Source: Deinococcus yavapaiensis KR-236
GTDB taxonomy: Bacteria; Deinococcota; Deinococci; Deinococcales; Deinococcaceae
Reading direction: 5' to 3'
Length of the DNA: 48,000 nt
Assembly: GCF_003217515.1 (NCBI RefSeq)
Contig: NZ_QJSX01000026.1
Span: 1-48,000 of the forward strand
Under the pieces are notes generated by a model. It searched no databases and was not told the origin of the DNA. It was given only the letters and a program-made list of their open reading frames with translations. Numbering within the stretch: the stretch's first letter is position 1; every line of letters begins with the position of its first letter. A program made the position numbers and the translations under genes. Of the stretch, positions 29,716 to 40,611 are shown piece after piece.

Positions 29716-31715
29716 CGCGCACGAGAGGCCGGTTCGTCGCTCGTCCCCGACGCGAGCAGGGTGCGTCCGCCCGTCCTGCTTCCCGCAGTCTCGTGGGCCG
29801 CCCGCACGTCCTCGCGCTCTTGTTCACGCTTTTCCTCGGAGGCTTCACGGCCCGCATCTACGACTTGCAGATCAAGCGGTACTCCAGCTTCGCCACGCAA
29901 AGCGCCGACAACTTTCAGCGTGACGAGATCGTGCGCGCGCTTCGCGGCGAAATCCGTACGCGTGACGGCGTGCTGATCGTCACGAACCGCCTCGCCGTGG
30001 ATCTCGTGTACAAGGGCGGCGACATTGCCGATTGGGAACGGCTGCGCTTTCTCAGCGGTTACGACAACGCCGACTTGCCGAAGGTCGAGCCGGGCGGCGA
30101 AGTGACGCTTGTGCGCAACGTGGCCGAAGACAAACTGGCCGCGTTGTACGAGTTCACGGTGGGCTTGGGCAACGTGGAGTTGCGCGAGCGCGTCGAGCGC
30201 TTCTACCCGCAAGGCTCGCTCGCCGCGCACTTGCTGGGCTACACGCGCGAAGCGAACGAATCGGAAGTCAAGGAGAGCGGCTACGCCCTCGGCGATCTCG
30301 TGGGCGCGACAGGTCTCGAGGCGAGCTTGCAAGACATTTTGAAGGGCCGCAACGGCGTGCGACGCGTGGAAGTCACGGCGGCAGGTCAAGCGCAAGGCGA
30401 GCGCGTCGTCGATCCTGGTCAAAAGGGGAAGGACGTCGTCCTCACGATCGACTCGCGTCTTCAAGCGGCGGCCGAGCGGGCGCTGCGCGAAGGCCTCAAG
30501 CAAATCAACGAGACGCGCGCCAGGCACGGCGATCCGCCCGACACGAGCGTTAACGGCGCCATCGTCGCGCTCGATCCGCGCACGAACGAGGTGCTGGCGC
30601 TTGCCAGCAGCCCGACCTACGATCCGAACTGGTTCTCCCAATCGCCGAGGCCGCCGCAACTCGCCGATGCGCTGCTGGGGCGAAACGGGTACTCCACCAT
30701 GAACCGCGCCGTGCAGATGTACGACTCGGGCTCGGTCTTCAAGCCGACGTCGACCCTCGCGTACATCGAGCGTTGGGGCAACAAGAGCTTTTCGTGCACG
30801 CCCTTCATTCGTTACGGCAGCATTCGCCGCAACTGGTCGTTTCGATTCATGGGGATGATGGACGGCCGTGCGGCGATCGCGAACTCTTGCAACACCTGGT
30901 ACTACCAAGCGGCGATCGACGCGAATCCCGTCATCTTCAGCAACTACCTCGCTCAGCGCGCCAAGGAGCTTGGATTCGGCCGCGAGACGGGCTTGGAGAT
31001 CATCGGCGAGAAGACGGGGTACTTGCCGAGCCAACGCAACGAGGAGAAGCGCTGGGCCGACGTTCGACCGGCGGGCGAACGATACTTCCCGGGCCAAGCC
31101 TTGTCGTTCGCGATCGGTCAGGACGCCCTGCGCGTGACGCCCGCACAAATCGCGTACGTTCTTTCGGCCATCGTGGACGAGGGGCGCCAGCGACCATTGA
31201 CAGTCTTGAAGGCGGTCGGGGGCGAGCCGCGTCCGCGCAAGGCCGAGCGCCGAGTGCCGGGCGACGTGAAGAACTTCAAGCTCGTGAAGCAAGGCATGGA
31301 GTGGACGACGACGCGCGGCAGCGGACAAAGTGGCACGGCGGCGCACATCCTCGGGCCGGACAAGTTCCCGGTTCCGACGGCGGGCAAGACAGGTACGGCC
31401 GAGAACGCCCTCAGCAAGAAATTCAACCTCGGCTACACCAACGCGTGGTACGAAGGTTACGGCCCGGTGGACAACCCGAATTTCCTCGTCGTGGCCTTTT
31501 TCGAAAACGGCGGCGAAGGCTCGGGAACGGCCCTGCCCGCCGTGGCGAAGATGTTCGCGGCGCGCTGGTGCTTGAAGGTGGACGAAAACGGCAAGCTCGA
31601 CCCGCCGATGTATCAGCAGACTCCTTGCCTTGGGGAACTGGACGCCCGCGGGCCGGCGAGCGACGGCGCGCACGCTTCCACGGCGCAGCCGACCGCCCCG
31701 AAGAAGACGCCCTGA
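29712..31715 (+). CDS. mrdA: Penicillin-binding protein 2 (class B transpeptidase)
   Basis: 667 residues from the GTG overlapping mreD. One membrane anchor at about 32-50 (HVLALLFTLFLGGFTARIY), the dimerisation domain, then the transpeptidase domain. Active-site motifs are S341-V-F-K (SGSVFKPTS), S392-C-N and K559-T-G. It crosslinks peptidoglycan outside the membrane and is the target of beta-lactams. The operon maf-mreC-mreD-PBP2 marks it as the elongation enzyme; RodA is not in the window. The last 35 residues are a low-complexity Ala/Thr/Pro tail. It ends 3 bp from the convergent MFS gene. Confidence 0.95.
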   Translation: MTRTRGRFVARPRREQGASARPASRSLVGRPHVLALLFTLFLGGFTARIYDLQIKRYSSFATQSADNFQRDEIVRALRGEIRTRDGVLIVTNRLAVDLVYKGGDIADWERLRFLSGYDNADLPKVEPGGEVTLVRNVAEDKLAALYEFTVGLGNVELRERVERFYPQGSLAAHLLGYTREANESEVKESGYALGDLVGATGLEASLQDILKGRNGVRRVEVTAAGQAQGERVVDPGQKGKDVVLTIDSRLQAAAERALREGLKQINETRARHGDPPDTSVNGAIVALDPRTNEVLALASSPTYDPNWFSQSPRPPQLADALLGRNGYSTMNRAVQMYDSGSVFKPTSTLAYIERWGNKSFSCTPFIRYGSIRRNWSFRFMGMMDGRAAIANSCNTWYYQAAIDANPVIFSNYLAQRAKELGFGRETGLEIIGEKTGYLPSQRNEEKRWADVRPAGERYFPGQALSFAIGQDALRVTPAQIAYVLSAIVDEGRQRPLTVLKAVGGEPRPRKAERRVPGDVKNFKLVKQGMEWTTTRGSGQSGTAAHILGPDKFPVPTAGKTGTAENALSKKFNLGYTNAWYEGYGPVDNPNFLVVAFFENGGEGSGTALPAVAKMFAARWCLKVDENGKLDPPMYQQTPCLGELDARGPASDGAHASTAQPTAPKKTP

Positions 31716-31718
31716 GCG

Positions 31719-33074
31719 TCAGTCGGCCGCTGGAGTGGATCGCTTGGCGGCGATTCGTTCCAGCCACGCCTTGTCCTCCACGCGGCGCAAGTACGGATTG
31801 AAGAGCTGGGCGATGCAGAACACGACTTGCACGATGCCGAGGACGAGCAGGACGCTCGACGGCGAGAAGACGCCTCCGGCGATGCCGGCGAGGAAGGTGG
31901 AGAAGGGACCCGTGCACTGAGCGATCAGGCGGCGAACGCTGAACACGCGGCCTTGCATCTCGGGGGGCACCTGCGTTTGCCAAATCGCTTGAGAGTGCGC
32001 GTTGAGGATGGGAGTCATGCCGAAGTTGATCGCCGCGAGAAACGCCGAGAGGTACAAGTTCGTGGACAGCGCGAACGCGATCAAGGCGAAGCCGGCGAGA
32101 ATCATGGGAACGAGCACGCCAAACACACGCCGCTCCTTGAGGCCGCCCCACGTCGAGATGAGCACGCCGCCGAGCACGCCGCCGAGACCGCCGATGGTCG
32201 TGAGGATGGCGAGGGCCGCCTCGAACGTCAAACCGCGCGCCGTCCAGTCGGGTCCGAGGGTGAACTTCACGATGAGCGGCTCGAACACGCCGAGCGGTCC
32301 GCCGATGAAGTTCACGACGCTGAACGTTCCGAGCAGCCACAGCAACGGTCGGCGCGCGAAAATGTACTTGAAGCCGAAGCCCACGTCCGACCACAAGCTC
32401 TTGGGCCGCTCGTCGCTTCGAGGTGGCGTCGGGATGTGCAGTCGCGTGAGGACGAGACCGGCGAAAACGAAGGATACCGCGTCGAGGAGGAAGACGAGGG
32501 CCGTCCCGTCGTGCAACAACGGCAACGCCACGCCGCGCTGTCCGAGCAAGGCCGGGGCGGCGATCAGGAAGGCCGCGAGCCCCGGGGCCAGCAAGCCCGA
32601 CAGCGTCCACAGCGTTTGCATCATGCCGTTGGCCCGAGGCAGCTTGTCGTGGGGAACGAGAACGGCGTAACTCGTGTCGAACGCCGATCCGTGGAAGGTG
32701 CCGAGAAGGGAGCCGAGCGCGACGAGCGGCACGAGCGCCCACAACGGCAGCGCCCCGAAGACCACGAGGACGGCGAGCAGGGCGCTCACGAGGGCGCTGC
32801 CGAAGTCGCACGTGAGCATGACGCGTCGCCGATCATGGCGGTCCGCCCACGCCCCCGCGATGGGCGATCCGAAAATGGCGGGCAACGCTCCGGCGAGCGC
32901 GACCGCCGAGAGAGCGAACGCGAGGCTGGCCTTCTGATCGGGATTGGGGTAGAGCGTCTGCGTGAGGTAGATGGTGATCGCGAAGTATGACAGCGCGCTG
33001 CCCACGACGCTCAGGGACTGGGTGCCCCACAGAGTCAGGAAGGTGCGCCAGCCGTTCGGCGTCGGCTCGGACAT
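31719..33074 (-). CDS. MFS transporter
   Basis: 451 residues from ATG 33074, preferred over an upstream in-frame start because TACACT sits 6 nt before it. About 12 membrane helices. The MFS loop 2-3 motif reads GAWADRHDRRRVML. The C-half motif VPPEMQGRVFSVRRLI is typical of the MFS_3 (enterobactin-exporter-like) group. An efflux role is likely, but the substrate is unknown. It is divergent from oligopeptidase B and tail to tail with PBP2, with 3 bp between stops and no visible terminator. Confidence 0.9.
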   Translation of the reverse strand: MSEPTPNGWRTFLTLWGTQSLSVVGSALSYFAITIYLTQTLYPNPDQKASLAFALSAVALAGALPAIFGSPIAGAWADRHDRRRVMLTCDFGSALVSALLAVLVVFGALPLWALVPLVALGSLLGTFHGSAFDTSYAVLVPHDKLPRANGMMQTLWTLSGLLAPGLAAFLIAAPALLGQRGVALPLLHDGTALVFLLDAVSFVFAGLVLTRLHIPTPPRSDERPKSLWSDVGFGFKYIFARRPLLWLLGTFSVVNFIGGPLGVFEPLIVKFTLGPDWTARGLTFEAALAILTTIGGLGGVLGGVLISTWGGLKERRVFGVLVPMILAGFALIAFALSTNLYLSAFLAAINFGMTPILNAHSQAIWQTQVPPEMQGRVFSVRRLIAQCTGPFSTFLAGIAGGVFSPSSVLLVLGIVQVVFCIAQLFNPYLRRVEDKAWLERIAAKRSTPAAD

Positions 33075-33080
33075 GCGGAC

Positions 33081-33086
33081 AGTGTA
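33081..33086 (-). promoter_or_regulatory. Leaderless-type -10 box, MFS gene
   Basis: TACACT on the minus strand, 6 nt before the ATG at 33074. Confidence 0.6.
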
Positions 33087-33142
33087 GGCAAGACGAGCGG
33101 GCGAAGCGTCCGCCTTATGGCGCATCGCGCAAAGAGAACTTG

Positions 33143-33148
33143 TAATCT
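33143..33148 (+). promoter_or_regulatory. Leaderless-type -10 box, oligopeptidase B gene
   Basis: TAATCT, 6 nt before the ATG at 33155; no Shine-Dalgarno. Confidence 0.6.
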
Positions 33149-33154
33149 GGCGTC

Positions 33155-35206
<2,052 letters not shown>

Positions 35207-35207
35207 G

Positions 35208-35816
35208 GTGAGTTTCGTCGTGACGCTCGCGTCGTGGAAGGGTGGAGTCGGAAAGTCCACCCTCGCCGTTCACCTCGCCGGCTGCCTCGCTCGACGAGAC
35301 AAGCGAGTGGTGCTGCTCGACGAGGACGAGCGGGTGGGCAGCGGCGCGAGGTGGGCTTCGCGCGGCGAGACGCTCGGCTTCGAGGTACTGCGTCCCGAGG
35401 ACGTGAAGCCCAAGAAGCTGCGAAACGTCGACTTCGTCGTGATCGACACGCCCGGCCGGGGCGGTCTCCGCAAGCTTCGCGAAACGCTGAAGCGCACGGA
35501 CGTCCTGCTGGTACCGACGGGCCCCTGGGTGACCGAGTTGGACGCGACGCGCAGCATGGTCGAGGCGCTGCGTCCTCACGCGGAGTTCGAGAAGGTGTCG
35601 TGCGTCATCGCGCGCGCCCCGGCCGTCGGCGGAGCAGGCAAGCGGGCGCGGGACGCCCTTTCCAGAGAGGGAGTCTCGGTCGCTTCGACGATCATTCGTG
35701 CGTACAACGCTTACCTGACGGCCGCCGAGCGCGGCTGCCTGGCGTGCGACGTGCGCGGTGGAGCGAGCGCGTGGAGTGACGTGAGCGCCCTCACGAGCGA
35801 GCTGTTTTCAGCTTGA
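35208..35816 (+). CDS. Orphan ParA-family ATPase
   Basis: 202 residues. A deviant Walker A, ASWKGGVGKSTLAVHLAG, is at about 8-25. Walker A' VLLDEDERVGSGARWA and Walker B-like VDFVVIDTPGRGGLRKL follow. It belongs to the MinD/ParA group that dimerises on ATP and positions DNA or protein complexes. No parB partner or centromere-like repeat is visible nearby, so a role in chromosome partition is not supported here. The GTG start follows the oligopeptidase stop directly. It ends in a 9-bp overlap with tmk on the other strand. Confidence 0.88.
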   Translation: MSFVVTLASWKGGVGKSTLAVHLAGCLARRDKRVVLLDEDERVGSGARWASRGETLGFEVLRPEDVKPKKLRNVDFVVIDTPGRGGLRKLRETLKRTDVLLVPTGPWVTELDATRSMVEALRPHAEFEKVSCVIARAPAVGGAGKRARDALSREGVSVASTIIRAYNAYLTAAERGCLACDVRGGASAWSDVSALTSELFSA

Positions 35817-36431
35817 CGCGCCGAGGGTGCGCGACACGAGAAACCAGACCGCTTCCGAGAGCGCTTCGGGCGGGCGGGTCGCGTCGAGAATCACGAAACG
35901 TTCCGGCGAGGCGTCCGCGAGCGTCAGGAAGCCGCGCCGAACGCGCTCGTGAAAGGCGAGGTCCGCTCGCTCGAGGCGGTCGTGCGCGCCGCGTGTCGCC
36001 GCGCGGCGCAAGCCCTCTTGCGGATCGAGGTCCAGCAAAAAGGTCACGTGCGGCATCAAGCCGCCCGTCGCTTCCCACGTGACGGTGCTCAGGAAATCGA
36101 GCGGCAAGCCGCGCCCGTACCCTTGGTAAGCGACGCTAGAGTCGGCGTAACGGTCGCACACCACGACGTTTTTGTCGTCGAGGGCGGGTCGGATGACGTC
36201 GCGTACGAGTTGCGCGCGGCTCGCCGAGTACAGCAGGAACTCGCTCAACGGCGCGATGTCGAGGTCGCTTTCGAGGACCACTTCGCGCACCTTCACGCCG
36301 AGTTCGGTTCCGCCGGGCTCGCGCGTCAGGAGGTGCGGCACGCCATGGTCATCGAGGCGTTCGGCGAGCCTGCGGACTTGCGTGCTTTTCCCGGCGCCCT
36401 CCGGACCCTCGAAGGTGACGAACAGGCTCAC
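35808..36431 (-). CDS. tmk: Thymidylate kinase
   Basis: 207 residues from GTG 36431, chosen because the P-loop FEGPEGAGKSTQ then falls at residues 6-17 as in the family. Other motifs: REPGGTELG, CDRYADSSVAYQGYGRGL (catalytic DRY) and DRLERADLAFHERVRRGF (lid). It phosphorylates dTMP to dTDP, essential for DNA synthesis. The first codon lies 10 nt after the nif3 stop, so it is the last gene of a VOC-nif3-tmk operon. Confidence 0.95.
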   Translation of the reverse strand: MSLFVTFEGPEGAGKSTQVRRLAERLDDHGVPHLLTREPGGTELGVKVREVVLESDLDIAPLSEFLLYSASRAQLVRDVIRPALDDKNVVVCDRYADSSVAYQGYGRGLPLDFLSTVTWEATGGLMPHVTFLLDLDPQEGLRRAATRGAHDRLERADLAFHERVRRGFLTLADASPERFVILDATRPPEALSEAVWFLVSRTLGASS

Positions 36432-36441
36432 GGGTTGGCTT

Positions 36442-37215
36442 TCACAGACCCGTCGGCACGTGGATGAACTGCCACGGCAAGCCGAAGGTCTCCTCGATCT
36501 TGGCGGCGAGGGCGCGCACGCCGAAAGTCTCGGATTCGTAATGCCCGATGTACACGGAGTTGACTCCGAGTTCGAAGGGCAACGCGAAGTCCTGGTGCTT
36601 CGGCTCGCCCGTGATGAAGGTATCGAGTTCCTCGGCCGCCGCTTCGACGACACTTTCGGACGCGGCGCCCGAAATGATTCCGACGCGGCGCACCTCGCCC
36701 GGCCCGCCTCCGTGCACGAGGCAGATTTCCCCGGTGAGGCGCTGCAAGCGGTCCGCGAAGTCCTGCAGCGACATGGGGATGGGCAAGTCGCCCTTCACGC
36801 CGATCTTGAAGCCTCGGTAGGAGCCGAACGGCTGCGCGTTTTGCAATCCGAGCGCCGAGGCGATCATGGCGTTGTTGCCGACTTCGGGGTGCGCGTCGAG
36901 CGGGATGTGCGACGTGTAGAGGTTGAGGTTCGCGCCGAGCGCTTCTTGTACGCGCGTGCGGTGAGGACCGACGAGCGCGAGCGGCTCACCCCAAAAGAGG
37001 CCGTGGTGGGTGATGAGCAGGTCGGCGCCCGCGTCCACGGCGTCTTGGATGGTGCGCAGGTTCGTGTCGACGGCGACGGCCACGCGGCGAATCTCGGGCT
37101 TGCCCTCGATTTGCAGGCCGTTCATCGAGCGGTCGGGAAAGCGGGTCGTGCCGAGGTACTCGTTGAGCCAGCGAACGAGCTCGGCGCGCGCGACGGTGGG
37201 AGCGGAAGCGGTCAC
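36442..37215 (-). CDS. Nif3-like dinuclear metal centre protein
   Basis: 257 residues. Metal-binding motifs LLITHHGLFWGEP, LYTSHIPLDAHPEVGNNAMIA, DTFITGEPKHQDF and YIGHYESETFGVRAL are the Nif3/YbgI signature. These proteins form hexameric toroids with two metal ions per subunit. They are annotated as GTP cyclohydrolase I type 2, but their cellular role is unsettled. The GTG overlaps the VOC gene stop by 4 nt (GTGA). A TACAAT box 6 nt upstream, inside the VOC gene, could be an internal promoter. Confidence 0.92.
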   Translation of the reverse strand: MTASAPTVARAELVRWLNEYLGTTRFPDRSMNGLQIEGKPEIRRVAVAVDTNLRTIQDAVDAGADLLITHHGLFWGEPLALVGPHRTRVQEALGANLNLYTSHIPLDAHPEVGNNAMIASALGLQNAQPFGSYRGFKIGVKGDLPIPMSLQDFADRLQRLTGEICLVHGGGPGEVRRVGIISGAASESVVEAAAEELDTFITGEPKHQDFALPFELGVNSVYIGHYESETFGVRALAAKIEETFGLPWQFIHVPTGL

Positions 37216-37610
37216 TGAGGCATTGTAGCGAGTTCCGAAACGTGCGCGCCCTGCACGATCTCCAAGCGGTTACCCCAAGGATCGCGAAGATACAGCCGAG
37301 GCACGTCGACGCGCTCGTCGATCTCGAACGGAATTCCGAACGCTCGGGCGCGTTCGATCATGGCGCTCAGCTCGGCGCAGCGAAGGCACGGGTGCGCTTT
37401 CGTCGCGGGCGTGAAAGGGCGCTCTACGCCGACGTGAAGTTGCCGACCGTCGGGCAAGCCGAACCAGGCGCCGCCGTTGGCGCGCAAGGCGAGCGGCTTG
37501 ACGAGTTCGGGCAAGCCGAGGAACTCCCCGAAGAAGCGGCGGGCGTCGTGCTCGCATCCTTCGGGCGCGCACACTTGCACGTGGTCCAATCCGACGATCA
37601 AGGAAGTCAT
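37212..37610 (-). CDS. VOC-family (glyoxalase/dioxygenase-fold) protein
   Basis: 132 residues. Two beta-alpha-beta-beta-beta modules. The first begins LIVGLDHVQVCAPEGCEHDARRFFGEFLGLPEL (metal His in DHVQV). The second ends LYLRDPWGNRLEIVQ (metal Glu in LEIV). A third ligand may be the His in RQLHVGVE. It is probably a small metal-dependent lyase or dioxygenase, or a binding protein; the substrate is unknown. TACGCT sits 6 nt before the ATG. It heads the VOC-nif3-tmk operon. Confidence 0.88.
   Translation of the reverse strand: MTSLIVGLDHVQVCAPEGCEHDARRFFGEFLGLPELVKPLALRANGGAWFGLPDGRQLHVGVERPFTPATKAHPCLRCAELSAMIERARAFGIPFEIDERVDVPRLYLRDPWGNRLEIVQGAHVSELATMPQ
37222..37227 (-). promoter_or_regulatory. 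Possible internal leaderless -10 box, nif3-like gene
   Basis: TACAAT on the minus strand, 6 nt before the GTG at 37215, within the VOC coding sequence. It is close to the TATAAT consensus but could be a chance codon sequence. Confidence 0.35.
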
Positions 37611-37616
37611 GCTGGA

Positions 37617-37622
37617 AGCGTA
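37617..37622 (-). promoter_or_regulatory. Leaderless-type -10 box, VOC-nif3-tmk operon
   Basis: TACGCT on the minus strand, 6 nt before the ATG at 37610. Confidence 0.55.
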
Positions 37623-37663
37623 ATGCTCGCGCGCACCCTCGCCTTGTCACCTCGCGAGAGACG

Positions 37664-38338
37664 TCAGCTGACCGCCCTCTTCCCCGCCTTCGACGCGAGC
37701 GCCACGTACCCCTCGACGAGCTTCACGATGACGGGGTTGTGCGTGTGAACGCCGTGCGCCTCGCGTGAACCGTCGGGCACGAAATGCGCGATGACGGCCG
37801 CCTCGTCGTCGCGCGCGAGCAACAAGCCGCTCTGCCCCACCGCCGCGATCGCCGGCAGGTCGCGCAATCCCGTTCGCGTCACCTCCACGCCTCTCGGCGT
37901 GACGTCCTCTAAGTGCGCCACGAACGGCCCCTCTCCCGCCAAGAAGAGGCAACGACGCGCGCCGAGCGCGAGCGTCTCGCACAGCGAGCGGATGGCCGCC
38001 TCGCCGCGCAGGGCGTACACGGCTTCGGGCGCGGGGTCGGGCGTGAGCCGCGACAAGTCACGCTCCAACGCCGACAGGCGATCTTGAAAGCCGCGCCGCG
38101 CCCGCTCGATGTACTCTCGGGCGGACAGCGGCGCATATTCCATGGGGCTCTCGGAGACGCGCGCGGCGAGTCCGCGCGCTTCGAGGCGTTGCAGCGTTTC
38201 GTAGATCTTCGGCCGGGGAATGTTGGCTTGACGCGCGATTCTGGCGGGTTGCGCGCGACCGAGGGCCAAGAGGGCGGTGTACGCGCGGGCTTCGTACTCG
38301 GTCAGGCCCAGCGCTTGCAAGTGGACGACGGCGCTCAT
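37664..38338 (-). CDS. TrmB-family transcriptional regulator
   Basis: 224 residues. The N-terminal winged helix, LQALGLTEYEARAYTALLALGRAQPARIARQANIPRPKIYETLQRLEARGLA, is the TrmB/sugar-specific regulator domain. A short coiled-coil linker is followed by a PLD-like sensor region (CLFLAGEGPFVAHLEDVTPRGVEV). Archaeal TrmB proteins control sugar uptake genes; bacterial targets vary. No sugar gene is adjacent here, so its target is unknown. GGGAGG lies 2 nt and TAGGCT 8 nt before the ATG, so the translation mode is ambiguous. It lies between ctpA and the VOC operon, all on the minus strand. Confidence 0.88.
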   Translation of the reverse strand: MSAVVHLQALGLTEYEARAYTALLALGRAQPARIARQANIPRPKIYETLQRLEARGLAARVSESPMEYAPLSAREYIERARRGFQDRLSALERDLSRLTPDPAPEAVYALRGEAAIRSLCETLALGARRCLFLAGEGPFVAHLEDVTPRGVEVTRTGLRDLPAIAAVGQSGLLLARDDEAAVIAHFVPDGSREAHGVHTHNPVIVKLVEGYVALASKAGKRAVS

Positions 38339-38398
38339 TACCTCCCAGCCTACTCTGCCTCTTTCCGAAAGGAACGAGGCGAAGCGGAAGCGCTGGAG

Positions 38399-39751
38399 TC
38401 AGCGCCCCTTCAAGATCTCGACGGCCTTGGCAAGTTGCGCGTCTTTGGCAGGATCGACGAGAGCTTGGCCGTCGTTGTTGACGTTGGAACGCGCCGAGCG
38501 TTGCGGCGTATCGGAGAAGGTGAACTTGCCCTTGTCGTCCGCCGTGGCTACCAGCGTGCGCCCTCCGACCGACAAGCGGACTTTCTCGCCGGGCTTGGCG
38601 CCCGTACCCTCGTAGGTGACGAATCGAGGCCGAGTGGTGTCGGCGACGACGACGTCGGGCTTGATGCCTTGCCCTTGAATCGAGCGTCCCTTGGGCGTCA
38701 GCCACTCTTCGAAGGTGACGGCGAGGTGGCCTCCGTTCGCGAGGGGTTGCACGCTCTGCACGACGCCCTTGCCGTAGGTCTTCTCGCCGATGATCGTGGC
38801 GCGACCCGCGTCTTGAAGAGCGCCCGCGACGATTTCGGAGGCGGAGGCGCTTCCGCCGTCGACGAGCACGGCGAGCTTGCCGGTGTAGTCGTTGGGGGAA
38901 GGTGACGCTTGCGCGTTGTCGTCGCAGCTTTGCACCTTTTCGCGCACGCCGCCTCGCCCGCGCACCTGCAGGATGTCACCGCTCGAGAGAAAAAGGTCGG
39001 CGACGGGGCAGGCGATGTCGAGGTAGCCGCCGGGATTGCCGCGCAGGTCGAACACGACCTTGTCGATGTTGCGGCGCTTGAAGTCGGCGAAGACGGCGGG
39101 GAACTCGGTGAGGATACGCTCGTTGTCGAATTGATTGATGGCGACGTATCCGACGTTGTCGGGCAGCACGGCGGACTGCACGGACGCGACTTGCACACGC
39201 GCGCGGCGAATGGTGGCCTCGTACGTGCCGCTTCCGCGCCCGAACTCGATCTTGACGTCGCTGCCCTCCTTGCCGCGCACGAGGTCGCGGAGGTCGTTGA
39301 AGGGAATCGCGGTGACGTCCTTGCCGTCGATCTTTCGGAACACGTCGCCGACCTGCACACCTGCCCGATCTGCGGGCAGCCCTCGGTAGACCGCCTCGAT
39401 CGTGCCGCCCGTGCCTTTTTGCAGATCGTTCGCGATGAAGGTCACGCCGATGCCGAAGAACTCGCCTTGGCGGTCCTCGGTGTCGCGGGCGGCTTCACGC
39501 GGAGTGATGTAGCGCGTGTACGGATCGTTCAGCGTGGCGAGCGCGCCCTTGATGGCGCCTTCGAACAGTTGCGTCCGGTCGGCGGGCTTGAGGCCGAGTT
39601 GCTCCACGATCGCGATCGTCTGAAGCAAGGTCTGATTGAGCGGAGAGGCGGCGAGGTCGCTTTGGCTGTACGACCGGAATTGCGCGTACCCGACGGCGGT
39701 CGTGCCGATCAGCAGACCGATCGCGAGAAGTGTCTTGCCCGTCTTGTTCAT
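38399..39751 (-). CDS. ctpA: Carboxyl-terminal processing protease (S41 family)
   Basis: 450 residues. A signal peptide or anchor (KTLLAIGLLIGTTAVGYA) is followed by a PDZ domain (about 105-190: TIEAVYRGLPADRAGVQVGDVFRKIDG) and the S41 catalytic core. The nucleophile lies in GGSASASEIVAGAL (Ser about 303) and the general-base Lys in GEKTYGKGVVQ (about 324). VVFDLRGNPGGYLD is a family hallmark. It trims or degrades envelope proteins from their C-termini. The last 85 residues are extra (KVRLSVGGRTLVATADDKG), perhaps a substrate-inhibitor-like domain. TAGCTT sits 6 nt before the ATG, and a 26-bp inverted repeat overlaps its -35 region. Confidence 0.94.
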   Translation of the reverse strand: MNKTGKTLLAIGLLIGTTAVGYAQFRSYSQSDLAASPLNQTLLQTIAIVEQLGLKPADRTQLFEGAIKGALATLNDPYTRYITPREAARDTEDRQGEFFGIGVTFIANDLQKGTGGTIEAVYRGLPADRAGVQVGDVFRKIDGKDVTAIPFNDLRDLVRGKEGSDVKIEFGRGSGTYEATIRRARVQVASVQSAVLPDNVGYVAINQFDNERILTEFPAVFADFKRRNIDKVVFDLRGNPGGYLDIACPVADLFLSSGDILQVRGRGGVREKVQSCDDNAQASPSPNDYTGKLAVLVDGGSASASEIVAGALQDAGRATIIGEKTYGKGVVQSVQPLANGGHLAVTFEEWLTPKGRSIQGQGIKPDVVVADTTRPRFVTYEGTGAKPGEKVRLSVGGRTLVATADDKGKFTFSDTPQRSARSNVNNDGQALVDPAKDAQLAKAVEILKGR

Positions 39752-39757
39752 GGCGTC

Positions 39758-39763
39758 AAGCTA
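39758..39763 (-). promoter_or_regulatory. Leaderless-type -10 box, ctpA
   Basis: TAGCTT on the minus strand, 6 nt before the ATG at 39751. Confidence 0.6.
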
Positions 39764-39773
39764 GCGCGGCGCG

Positions 39774-39799
39774 GTGAAGTCGGCGTGTGCCGACTTCAC
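39774..39799. promoter_or_regulatory. Perfect inverted repeat between ctpA and ftsE
   Basis: GTGAAGTCGGC (39774-39784) and its exact complement (39789-39799) around GTGT. It covers the expected -35 position of ctpA and is 128 bp upstream of the ftsE ATG. It is a candidate operator; no gene ends here, so it is unlikely to be a terminator. Confidence 0.55.
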
Positions 39800-39927
39800 G
39801 AACTCGCGCCGAACCGCGTTCACGGCGGGTTTCTTCACGCATGAGATGAAGTTGTTGGTTATGCTGATGTTCAGCTCATGCTTGCCTTCGAACTTTGCTA
39901 CGTCGTTCGCTTCCCTCGGGGAGCGGC

Positions 39928-40607
<680 letters not shown>

Positions 40608-40611
<4 letters not shown>

